A stretch of 64,000 bases of DNA from Coix lacryma-jobi var. lacryma-jobi (taxonomy: Eukaryota; Streptophyta; Magnoliopsida; Poales; Poaceae), in assembly GCA_009763385.1 (NCBI GenBank), contig CM019826.1, forward strand, positions 81,911,942 to 81,975,941, given 5' to 3'. The first letter of the stretch is position 1, and every line of letters starts with the position of its first letter. The position numbers and the translations under genes are program-made. Shown here in pieces: positions 1-8,737 of this stretch. Below the pieces are notes generated by a model. It saw only the letters and a list, made by a program, of their open reading frames with translations, was not told the origin of the DNA and did not search any database.

Positions 1-579
1 AATGGGCCTCCAGGTCGGTGGGCTCATTAGGGACGCCTATATAAAGAGGGGTGGGGTGACTAGGGTTGAGAGATGAGATTAGACAGCCATCGCCCACCCC
101 ACGCCCGCGCCTATTGCTCCTCGCAGACCTAGCAGTCTGGATGCGTGACGCTTCCTCCCTGTACATGTGGGATACGTCGGAGGTGCTGCATCTGGAGCAC
201 AAGGACGAACGGCACGTGGAGACGTGAAGGTCAGACATGAACATCTACACGACATCGCTGCGACGCGCACGTCTAAACTGAGACGTCTTCCACTGCACCT
301 GCGCGTCTAGTGGTAATCCCGTGATCTATAACTAGCAGTAGTTCTTGGTTTATGAGGTCGAAATTTTTTGTTTTCGGCTAGCGTAGCATCCTCGTAACCC
401 TTCATCGTTGTGATCCTAGGGCTCATCCACCCTCTTTCCGAGGGTCGTGGGCATCACGTTTGAGTCCGAAGCTTTTGGGGTTGATTTTGTTGGGACAGAG
501 GCCAGAATTTCAAAAGAAATTTTTAGGCTCCCATTCACCCCACCTCTGGTCCCCTTACTTTAGCATTTTCGGTCCTTCA
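1..579 (+). repeat. 3' part of the LTR of SIRE-like element E0
   Basis: The LTR runs in from outside the window and ends at ...GGTCCTTCA, directly before a PBS. A TATA box lies at 38-45. The terminal motif and the lead-in CTCCCATTCACCCC near 530 are shared with the other SIRE LTRs of the window, but the body is a different subfamily: I see none of the hairpin or palindrome arrays found in the E1 and array LTRs. The 5' end, and so the full length, cannot be seen. Confidence 0.8.
38..45 (+). promoter_or_regulatory. TATA box of the E0 LTR
   Basis: TATATAAA followed by GAGGGG in a GC-rich setting, inside an LTR and about 540 bp before its 3' end, is what an LTR Pol II promoter looks like. Transcription would start about 30 bp downstream, which leaves a long R-U5 region. 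Confidence 0.6.
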
Positions 580-581
580 AT

Positions 582-594
582 TGGTATCAGAGCC
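582..594 (+). other. Primer-binding site of E0 (initiator Met-tRNA)
   Basis: TGGTATCAGAGCC, three bases after the LTR end, is the classic plant PBS complementary to the 3' end of the initiator methionine tRNA. It fixes the LTR boundary at 579 and the orientation as +. Confidence 0.9.
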
Positions 595-709
595 AGTTAA
601 GGATCTCTCTACCTTAACCGATTCCGGATCTGCGAAGGCGACCTTTTGAGAGCAGTTGTGCTTCCGACTTTGTTTGTCGAGGTGTTGAGCTTTTGTCTTG
701 CTAACTCTA

Positions 710-1612
710 ATGGTGCTTTTAGAAGTGGCACCAAGTTCTTCTTCTAGTATGTCTTTGTCTTTAGGTTTGAATGTTTCGAAGGACGACATCTTGGGAAGGA
801 GGAGTGCAGTTGATGAGAGGGATCGGGAGGTGAATGATTTGTTGGATCTTCTACGTGATGATGAACTTTCACCAGAGGATCTTCTACATCAACTTGGCAA
901 GGCCAAGAGAGGTACACTTGCTTGGGGTCTTGTGAACTTGCACAATCTTTATGAGGCTTGCTCTAGGAATGTTGAGCTATGTAGTACCTTGCATAGAAAG
1001 ATCGAAAAATTGAAATGCTCCATTGCTAGGTTAATGTCTAGTGCGTCTTTACCTTGCACCTCTTGTAGTAACATGGTTAGGAAGAATGATGAACTATGCT
1101 TTTCTCTTGCTAGCTTAAAATCTGAAAATGACATGTTAAAATCCAATGCTTCCAAACCATGTCTAGTTTGCATTCATTCGCGCAAGGATCTTGATTATGC
1201 TAAAACTGAAATAGTCTTGCTTAAGTCAAATGCTTCGTTTCCATGTGTTTCTTGTGAGTCTTTGCATGCTGAAATTAATGAACTAAAATTGACTCACACC
1301 ACATGTGTAGACGAACTTGAGCATGCTAGGGCAGAAATTGTTTATATAAATTCTAGGCCTTGTAGCTCATGCTCTTTGAATAAAAATGCTTGCCTTACTT
1401 GTTGTGCTAATTATGATTCCTTGCTTGATGTGAATGGTGATGTTTCTTCCATTGATTTCATTTGCACATCTTGCACTGATTTAGAAAAAGAAGTTTTGGC
1501 TTTGAAACAAATGCGCGATGATATGAGTGCTAAGTTGGTCGAGCACAATGATATGAGTGCCAACTTTGAGAAAGAGTTTGATCTCTTGCATACCACATGC
1601 CGAGTGCATTAG
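710..1612 (+). pseudogene. E0 gag-like protein, N-terminal part: CxxC-punctuated coiled coil without capsid domain
   Basis: I chose the ATG at 710, about 115 bp downstream of the PBS and the first plausible start there; about 300 codons follow to a stop at 1610-1612. No copia-type capsid region like that of the SIRE gag at 4676 is visible. What is seen is leucine- and lysine-rich helical, probably coiled-coil sequence interrupted by CxxC pairs near residues 116, 151, 179, 218, 228 and 252. This resembles the middle of the full-length SIRE gag, which has CxxC pairs near residues 476, 513 and 546. The stop lies where small deletions appear to shift the frame into the region that follows. The likely role is an accessory Gag segment of a non-autonomous element that borrows proteins from full SIRE elements. 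That is inference from the missing capsid. Confidence 0.6.
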
Positions 1613-2330
1613 AGAGGAGATGGAAATTTGAAAAATGCTCCTTGTGGTACTTGTGATCGCCTCATGTTTGAAAATGAGGTTTTAACCAAAAGATGCAAAG
1701 AGTCTTTGTGCTAAGTCATTGGATTCACGCAAGTCTTGCAACTCCAATGTTGATAGTTCTAAGTTTGCATCTTTGCAACCGAAGTTGAGTTCTTGTGTTG
1801 CGCGTGAGTCTTTTGATTGTAGCATTAGTGTCAAGGTTTCGGATAGCACTTTCATAGCTACTCCTAACATTGTTGTTTCTTCGAGTGATGTCCAAGGGAC
1901 TTCTCTTGACAAAGGTGCTTCTCACATTTTTGGGACACGTGCTCCCAATCTGATTTTCCATTGCACCTTTTGCAAGAAGGATGGACATTCATTTGATTTT
2001 TGTTTCCGCCGTGTCAAACACGAGCGACGTATTCGACCTAAGTCTTTTAGGAAGCCACGTAGCCTTTCCCATGGCACGTGTTCTCCTAGTGATGGCACCA
2101 AGTTGAACGTTGATGCTTCTTGTTCTAAGTCCCAAGGGACTTCTCACTTGTCGGAGAATGGTGGGCCTTCCGATAGGCCTTTGTACCATTGCTCTTTTTG
2201 TGAGAAATATGGGCATCAAGAAACCTTTTGTTACCGACGTGCCAAACGCTTGCGCCAAGCTCGCTTTTCTAGGAAGTTGGTGGTTCATAGCCCTTCTCAT
2301 GGTATGAACACTTGTGTTCCTAGTAAGAAG
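1613..2330 (+). pseudogene. E0 gag-like protein, C-terminal part with two zinc knuckles
   Basis: After the frame break at 1612 a second open stretch (from about 1719) continues the same protein. It holds two nucleic-acid-binding zinc knuckles, CTFCKKDGHSFDFC (1962-2003) and CSFCEKYGHQETFC (about 2190-2235), both CX2CX4HX4C and followed by Arg/Lys-rich sequence. They match the second knuckle of the SIRE gag (CDFCGRDGHLSEFC at 6824), so this is the nucleocapsid-like end. The reading frame runs on past 2330, but the sequence changes character at TGTGACAG (2331), where another element begins. No pol follows. Confidence 0.6.
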
Positions 2331-2662
2331 TGTGACAGAACCGACCAATTTATACCAGATTAAGTACTGAACCCCCGTTTTCACAGAGATTGACAGGTAC
2401 TTAAGCTCGTACAAACCCGGTAGTCCGGAAATCTCGAAGGATTTCAATCATTCAACTTTAGCCAAGATCGTAATAGATTAGCGTACGTGTCCACAAGGTA
2501 TATTTCAGTTCGCACATAATTCGAATACATCAGAGTTCAACATTATTACAAACCATAGTTTGGAATTCGTAGCGGAAGCAACATAGTTTTAAAACATAAG
2601 TTCATAGTTCACAATACGGTGCCATTGCCTGATCAGTCCACAAAAGCATCAGGTGAGGATAA
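2331..2662. repeat. Fragment of another LTR retrotransposon, probably an LTR start
   Basis: The block begins with TGTGACAGAACC at the point where the E0 coding region stops and ends where the E1 LTR starts. It is AT-richer than its neighbours and has no coding potential. A TG start and a position between two elements fit an LTR or LTR-adjacent piece of an unrelated (possibly gypsy) element into which E1 later inserted. The family is not established. Confidence 0.35.
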
Positions 2663-4613
2663 TGCGGATACATGGGTGTATGCCGAGTCTCTGTTGTGAT
2701 GATGATTGTCAATGGAGATGATGCGCATGTTCTTTGGCTTGTGTTGTGCAGGTGTCGAGCACGGAGACAGTGATCGATGGCGGGTGAAGGTCAAGTTGCG
2801 ACGTGCCGTGCCGACGGACCGGGCGCGATGAAGGATGGGCGTGCCGTGCGGCGACGTGCCATGCCGATGTATCGGACGGTGAAGGCGGACGTGGACTTGG
2901 ACTGATGGACTGGAGGCCGGAGGATCAGCTGTGGTGGCTGGCAGCCTGCGACAGCGACAGGCGGAGAAGTGCGATCATGTCGGTGGAAGGGGTGCACAGG
3001 CGGTGCATCCCCTCTACGACGCCGGTTTGTTGGTAGAGCCCGGGAAAAACCAACGGTGGACGGTTTCCAGGTTTGGGCCTCAAAACCTGGGTGCTGGGTT
3101 TTCCAGGTTGAGCCTCAAAACCTGGGAGTGGGCCGGTTTCCGAGTTTTTGGCCCTCAAAACTCGGGGCGCTGAGGGTTTCCGAGTTTGGGCCAAAACTCG
3201 GGCTGGAGGCGTGTTCCCGGTTTGGGCCTCAAACCGGGGGCTGATGAAAAGGCTGGTTTCCCGGTTTGGGCCGCAAACCGGGGGTGCAAGTGGTGCGGCC
3301 GTGGCGGCGATCTGAAGGTTGCGTGGAGGCGACGCGGAAGACCGTGCGGGCGTGGCGTCGGATCTACCTACCACCAGCGGGTGGACTAGAATAGCCTTAG
3401 GGTTAGGCTGGTCCGCTCTGTAAATTAGAGTAGAGAGGGGTAGAGTAGGAAATAGACTTAGGCTAGGTTAGTATAAGTAGTCTAGGGGAGACACCCTCCT
3501 CCCTATCTTAATCTCAGTTAGAGCTTTCATTTCCTAGGGTTTCCACTCTCCCACACCCCTGCTTTAGCTAGTTGAGATCCGCAGAGAGACTCCACTCTGT
3601 GTACTGTTGATTCGAGGGAAGTGAGGCCGTATCCTCACCTTGGATCCCATCTCTTGGTGTCAATTCGCGTTTTGATTTCATGTTCATCATGTTCTTCGCG
3701 GATTGCTTTGTGCCTTGAGTTTTCCCGTCGCTTGATCTTTGTGCTCGGTTCATCTTTCACGATTCCGTTTGAACTGAGTTGCTCTAGATCGTGAGGCACT
3801 TCTTTCCACCGAAAGAAATCATCTCTAACCTCACGGTCTAGGAGATCGATCAAGTTTTAGTTTCGGGTCTCTTTTCTTCTTTCCCCCGAATTCTTCGATT
3901 CACCGATTTGGAGTTAGGTTCGAGCCATGATCTCTTAGAGATAGCTCACTAACCTCCTTGTGACTCCTCAGATCGAATCCCAAGCCTAGAGCAGCCTTGA
4001 TTCGGAGGAGATCGGGTTGAATCGCCGGAGTTTCAGTGCAGTCGCGGGGTGACCGGACGCTCTGTCGGGCTGACCGGACGCACGTTTCAGAGTCGGTCGT
4101 TGAGCACGGCGCCAAGCTTTTCGCGTACTGACCGGACGTCTCGACCGGACGCTCTGTTTGCATTTCGACCGGACGCTACGCTTGCACTGTTCCCGTGTCA
4201 TTGTCTCATCTGACGGGACGCTCAGTGAACGACCGGACGCTTGAGCTCCGTGCGTCCGGTCGCGAACAGAGAGCTCCCAGAGCTGTTTTCTGACGACCGG
4301 ACGCGTCCGGTCCCTGCTGACCGGACGCAGGCCAGAGTCCGGTCGCTGCAGAGTTTCGCGCGTCTTCGTTCGCGGTTCGTTCGTCTTGATCGGATTTGAG
4401 TTCCGTCTTTTGGTTGGCTTTCTAGGGTTGTCTAGTGTCCGCTGTGCTTCTAGGAAGCATCCACCCTACATCTAGGGTCGTGGACATTAGCAAGCTCTAG
4501 GTTTCGCTTTTGGGGTTGATCTTGGGACAGTGGCATCTAGTTTCCGAAAGGAAATTTTTGAAGCTCCCATTCACCCCCCTCTGGTCGCTTTCGGGTAGCT
4601 TCTCGGTCCTTCA
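2663..4613 (+). repeat. 5' LTR of SIRE element E1
   Basis: It starts TGCGGATACATGGG and ends GGTCCTTCA, followed by a PBS. A hairpin array occupies about 3067-3284, a TATA-like box 3472-3477, and a GACCGGACGC palindrome array about 4045-4345. At 1951 bp it is about 170 bp shorter than LTR1. The five bases before it are GATAA (2658-2662). The matching 3' duplication is not in the window because E1 is cut inside pol. Confidence 0.9.
3472..3477 (+). promoter_or_regulatory. TATA-like box of the E1 LTR
   Basis: TATAAG within GTTAGTATAAGTAG. The same string sits at the same place in LTR1, LTR2 and LTR3, about 1.1-1.3 kb before the LTR end, so R-U5 is long and contains the palindrome array. Confidence 0.5.
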
Positions 4614-4615
4614 AT

Positions 4616-4627
4616 TGGTATCGGAGC
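4616..4627 (+). other. Primer-binding site of E1
   Basis: TGGTATCGGAGC, two bases after the LTR end. It differs from the canonical TGGTATCAGAGC at one position, and every SIRE copy of this family in the window carries the same A-to-G change. Confidence 0.85.
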
Positions 4628-4675
4628 AGGTTAAGGATCTTCCACCTTAGCCGGTTCCGATCCACCGAAGGCGAC

Positions 4676-7414
4676 ATGGATCGCGGCGTGGGCAAACCGC
4701 CGTTTTTCGATGGGACGAACTATGCGTATTGGAAGATACGCATGTCGGCCTATCTCCAGAGCATGGGCTCTTCTGTTGGGAGATTTGCAAACAACGCCAA
4801 CTACGTTGTCCTGGCTGCTCGTGTCTCTCAGTTTCAGATCGATGAGCACGAAGCCAATAGCCGGGCGCGTAACGCTTTGTTCTCCTGTTTGAGCGTGGGT
4901 GAGTTTGATCGCGTTTCTCACCTCTCTACGGCTCGGGAGATCTGGGACACCCTCATGCGTTTTCATGAGGGCACCTCTCAAGTCAAAACCCGACTCTACG
5001 AGTCGTTCAAGAGAGAGTATGAGAACTTTCGACATCAGCCTGGCGAGAGCATAGAAAGTTTATTCGCTCGCTTTCAGGTGATTGTCAACAGGATGAGGGC
5101 TAACAGAGAGCAGTTGCCATTTGACGATCATGAGCGTGCTTTGAAGCTTTTGCACACTCTTGACCGTTCGGTGTGGGACTCCAAGGTTCAGGCAATCATC
5201 GAATCGCCGAACTATGAGACCCTCACCTGCGACGAGCTCTTCAGTAAGCTCAAGTCCAGTGAGATTGATGCTATGGCGAGGGCTTCTTTTGAAAATCCTT
5301 CTCGCCCGTCCATGGCTTTGGTTTCCGGCTCTTCCTCTAACCCCTCAGCTGGCTTTGCGCTTTCTTCTCTCTTTTCTGTGACAGAGGACCAGCTGGAGTC
5401 TTTGGGAGACGACGAGTTGGCTTTGCTTGCCAACCGGTTTTCGCGGTTCCACAACAACCGCGTGAACCGCCGTCGTGGAGGAGGACGCGCCGGATGCTAC
5501 GAATGCGGCGACCCCGACCACTTCATCGCCGACTGCCCCAAGAAGAAGAACAAGCATCTGGGGAAGGGCGATCACGGCCACAGGCGCGACTCCAAGTACA
5601 AGGAGAAGCACGTTCCCCCAAGGCACAAGAAGCGGGGCGGCTTCGACAAAGAGTACATCAAGAAGAAGTACTTGGAGAAGCAGCAAGCTGAGCAGCGTGC
5701 ATTCTTCGCCACGCTCAGCGACGTCGACGGCTCGGATGACGACTCCGCCAGCTCGAGTGATGACGAGTCCGAGAAGAAGAAGAGGATCGAGGACAAGCTG
5801 AACGGCCTCTGCTTCTTCGCCGACGACGACGGCTTCTGCTCCATGGCGCTGGGCGATGAGGTCGACGGCGAGCCGGAGCGTACCCCTCGGAACGACGACG
5901 ACGACGACACCTCCCAGGTATCTCTCACCTACGACGAGCTTTCCTCCGAGGTTGAGAAGTTGACTGCTGCCCTCCTTAGCCAAGATAAGTTGCTTAGGCG
6001 TGCCGCTAGAGAGCGCAAGGAGTTTAGGCAGAAGTGGGAGGACACGGTGAAGGAGCTTGAGGTCGCTCGGTCCACCGTGGTTGTGTCGGAGGAGTTGGAG
6101 TGCGAGAGTTGCGCCGCGCACATGACGGATCTTCTCACTCTGAGGAGTAAGCATGCTGCGCTGGTAGATGAGGTGGATGAGCTCCGAGCTAGGCCGCAGC
6201 TGTTGGGTGCGTGCAAGACTTGTCCTGTCTTGCAATCTGAGTTGGCAGAGAAGAATGCCAAGCTTGAGTCTTTAGAGAAGGCCAGCTCAGATAGCACTTG
6301 TGTCATGAGGTGTGCTTTGTGTGAGGGCCTGGAGATGGAGATTGCCAATGTGAAGCATGGCAAGATGCAAACCGAGGAAGAAAACACATACCTTCGGTCC
6401 ATCTTGTCATGGGTCTCCAGTAGTGAGCCGCAGCTCGGGATGATGATCTCCCAATTCAAGCGAGCTGTTGGTGCCCCTGGTGTAGGTTTTGCTCAGAGTG
6501 TTGATCTCTCAGCTTTTGGGAAGATTGGAGAGTCTAGTGGTCTGAACCCATGTGAGAAGCCCAACTCCACCACTACTCCCAAACTTGCCAAGCTTCCACT
6601 CAAAGAGCCAGCCAAGCCTATCACCAAAGATGGTGTGGTTGAGGAACCCCCGAGAGCTCCTCCCAAGAACCCAGTTTGGGCACCCAAGCCAAACCACCTC
6701 AGAAACAAGCTTGATGCTATGCCACCCATCCGTGAGGAGCTGCCACCGAAGGGCAAAGGCAAGGTGAGCCACACCCACAGCCCTGGTCACCAACAACCCC
6801 CTGTGCGTGCGGTGAGGTACCAGTGTGATTTTTGTGGGAGAGATGGCCACTTGAGCGAGTTCTGCTTTAGGCGCAAGAGAGAGGCGCGCAGGGCTCGGGA
6901 GACGGAGAACCCAGACATGTACCATCCAGCTCATGGTGGACATGTACCGAAGGCCCAGAGGAGAGCTGCTAGGTCCGGACGACAGGATCCCAGGCCTAGG
7001 CAGGAGATGAGAGCCCCGAGGAGGGAGACTAGGCCTAGAGGTCCAGCACCTCAGTTTGTTAGGCCTAGGCAGGAGAGAGCTCCGAGGAGAGACGCTAGAG
7101 CAGTTGAGCCCCAGGCTCCTAGGCGTAAACCTCGTAGAGAGCGTGCCCGACGGGGTCCTGCTTTTGCAGGTAACGGACCCCGTGGCGGAGGCTTTGTTGA
7201 GCGCTTTCCCCCACCGCAGTTTGAGTACCGCGGTGAGCGCTTCTTCCCCAGCGGACCACGTTTTCCTCAGCGTGGTGATCGCTTCCCTCGTAGACATGCT
7301 AGGAATGGTTTTTTCACTAACCCTTCTTTTGAGCAACCGGCCCAACACTGGTTTTCCCCTTATTTCACTAACCCCAGTGTTGGACCGTATGCTCACCCTA
7401 TGTCTTTCTTTTGA
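4676..7414 (+). CDS. gag: SIRE-type Gag polyprotein of E1, intact (912 aa)
   Basis: This is the structural protein expected to form the cytoplasmic virus-like particle. The ATG at 4676 lies 48 bp after the PBS in CGACATGGAT. Domains in order: copia capsid region (about residues 10-200; FDGTNYAYWKIRM near the start); first zinc knuckle CYECGDPDHFIADC (CX2CX4HX4C, residue 274); Lys-rich linker; acidic Ser/Asp stretch (about 350-420); coiled coil with CxxC pairs (about 420-600); Pro/Lys-rich linker; second knuckle CDFCGRDGHLSEFC (residue 717); Arg-rich repeats (about 750-850). The great length and second knuckle are typical of SIRE/Maximus Gags. It stops at TGA 7412-7414, just before pol in another frame. 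The open frame over 2.7 kb suggests recent insertion. Confidence 0.92.
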   Translation: MDRGVGKPPFFDGTNYAYWKIRMSAYLQSMGSSVGRFANNANYVVLAARVSQFQIDEHEANSRARNALFSCLSVGEFDRVSHLSTAREIWDTLMRFHEGTSQVKTRLYESFKREYENFRHQPGESIESLFARFQVIVNRMRANREQLPFDDHERALKLLHTLDRSVWDSKVQAIIESPNYETLTCDELFSKLKSSEIDAMARASFENPSRPSMALVSGSSSNPSAGFALSSLFSVTEDQLESLGDDELALLANRFSRFHNNRVNRRRGGGRAGCYECGDPDHFIADCPKKKNKHLGKGDHGHRRDSKYKEKHVPPRHKKRGGFDKEYIKKKYLEKQQAEQRAFFATLSDVDGSDDDSASSSDDESEKKKRIEDKLNGLCFFADDDGFCSMALGDEVDGEPERTPRNDDDDDTSQVSLTYDELSSEVEKLTAALLSQDKLLRRAARERKEFRQKWEDTVKELEVARSTVVVSEELECESCAAHMTDLLTLRSKHAALVDEVDELRARPQLLGACKTCPVLQSELAEKNAKLESLEKASSDSTCVMRCALCEGLEMEIANVKHGKMQTEEENTYLRSILSWVSSSEPQLGMMISQFKRAVGAPGVGFAQSVDLSAFGKIGESSGLNPCEKPNSTTTPKLAKLPLKEPAKPITKDGVVEEPPRAPPKNPVWAPKPNHLRNKLDAMPPIREELPPKGKGKVSHTHSPGHQQPPVRAVRYQCDFCGRDGHLSEFCFRRKREARRARETENPDMYHPAHGGHVPKAQRRAARSGRQDPRPRQEMRAPRRETRPRGPAPQFVRPRQERAPRRDARAVEPQAPRRKPRRERARRGPAFAGNGPRGGGFVERFPPPQFEYRGERFFPSGPRFPQRGDRFPRRHARNGFFTNPSFEQPAQHWFSPYFTNPSVGPYAHPMSFF

Positions 7415-7428
7415 TGTAGGTAAGACGG
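7415..7428 (+). promoter_or_regulatory. E1 gag-pol boundary (TGA-TG-TAG), possible 3' splice site
   Basis: Gag ends at TGA (7412-7414) and the pol frame is closed by TAG at 7417-7419, so the two frames do not overlap. A pyrimidine-rich run before GATGTAG resembles a plant 3' splice site. In E1 the next bases are GTAAGA, which also look like a 5' splice donor; the other copies lack that. Confidence 0.4.
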
Positions 7429-8737
7429 TTGGAGGACGTTTGGTTGGTGGATTCCGGTTGTTCGAGGCACATGACCGGAAACACCAAGTGGTTCTCCAGC
7501 CTTAGCCCAGTCGCCGGAAAGGAGTACATAACCTTCGGCGACAATAGTAAAGGTAAGGTGTTGTCTCGCGGATCGGTGCGGGTTAATGAGCACTTTGTGT
7601 TGCGCGATGTTGCTCTTGTTTCTAACCTGCATTTTAACCTTCTTTCTGTTTCGCAACTTTTTGATGATGACTATGAGATTCGTTTTAAACCGAACCTTAG
7701 TCGCATCTTAGATCCTCAGGGCGATCTTGTATGTCTGATTTCGCCCTTTGGGAAAGTCTTTTGTGCGAATTTCTCGGAATCGTTTGGTTCTTCTCGCTGT
7801 CTTTTGGCTAGTCCTTCTTCTTCCGATCTTTGGAAGTGGCATAGGAGGCTCGGTCACTTAAGCTTCGACTTGCTTGCAAGACTTAGCTCACTTGGCCTAA
7901 TCCGAGGATTGCCCAAGCTTTCGATGGAGAAGGATCTAGTTTGCCATTCTTGCAGACATGGGAAGATGGTTGCTGCTCCCCACCATCCTTTGACCAAGGT
8001 TATGACCTCGCACCCCGGAGAGCTTTTGCATATGGACCTTGTTGGTCCGGCTCGGGTGAGCTCGGTTGGTGGGAAGTGGTATGTGCTTGTTATTGTTGAC
8101 GACTTTTCGAGGTATTCGTGGGTCTTCTTTTTAGTTGAGAAGTCCGAGACATTCTCCTTCGCTCGCGATCTGATTTTGCGTCTTCAGAACGAGTTCCCTT
8201 TGAACTCGATGCGAGCGATTAGAAGTGATAATGGTTCCGAGTTTAAAAATTCGGATTTTGAGAAGTTTTGTAAATGCCTTGGTTTGGAGCATCAGTTTTC
8301 TTCTCCCTATACACCACCCCAAAATGGTGTTGTAGAGAGGAAGAATCGGACCCTTGTTGAGATGGCCAGGACGATGCTTGATGAGCATAGGACTCCTAGG
8401 CGCTATTGGGCCGAAGCTATGAACACTGCATGCTATATTTCGAATCGCATTTTTCTGAGAGTGTTTTTGAAGAAGACCTCTTATGAGTTGCGTTTTGGTC
8501 GCCAGCCCAAGGTGAGTTATTTTAGAGTCTTTGGTTGCCACTGTTTTATATTGAAGAAAGGCAACCTGGACAAGTTTGAGTCTCGTTCTTCTGACGGTGT
8601 GTTTTTGGGTTATGGCACTCACACTCGAGCTTATCGTGTACTTAACCTTGACACTAACCGAGTCATGGAGACATCAGATGTCTCCTTCGACGAGACTCTT
8701 GTTTGTCCCTCTTCTCGTTTTGAGCGTGCAGGTGAAA
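7420..8737 (+). pseudogene. pol: E1 pol, truncated: protease and integrase only
   Basis: Open from the codon after TAG 7417-7419. Visible in order: aspartic protease active site WLVDSGCSRHMTGN (about 7438); gag-pre-integrase zinc region HRRLGH...CHSCRHGK; integrase catalytic residues in HMDLVGPA, RSDNGSEF and NGVVERKNRT (the D,D-35-E set); and the copia-type integrase C-terminal part up to SSRFERAG. At about 8737 the sequence jumps to a reverse-oriented LTR, so reverse transcriptase, RNase H, 3' UTR and 3' LTR are missing. The frame runs on into LTR sequence to 8967, giving a meaningless tail. The protease would cleave Gag-Pol and the integrase would join cDNA ends to nuclear DNA, but this copy could not be autonomous. 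Confidence 0.88.

Noticed and set aside
1719..2363. Independent CCHC zinc-finger host gene
   Set aside because: It continues the E0 gag region after a frame break, lies directly in an LTR-PBS context, and its knuckles match the second knuckle of SIRE Gag.
2803..3374. Several open frames of 67-149 codons across LTR hairpin arrays (also near 11651, 30343, 40144, 49937 and 55603)
   Set aside because: They are GC-rich low-complexity frames through inverted repeats, open on both strands, with repetitive Gly/Pro/Arg peptides and no recognisable protein.
5345..6235. Long antisense open frame (296 codons) in E1 gag, repeated at 33083-33973 in int1
   Set aside because: It is the mirror of the GC-rich gag coding strand with few antisense stops. 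It has no domain, and its equal length in both copies follows from their near-identity.
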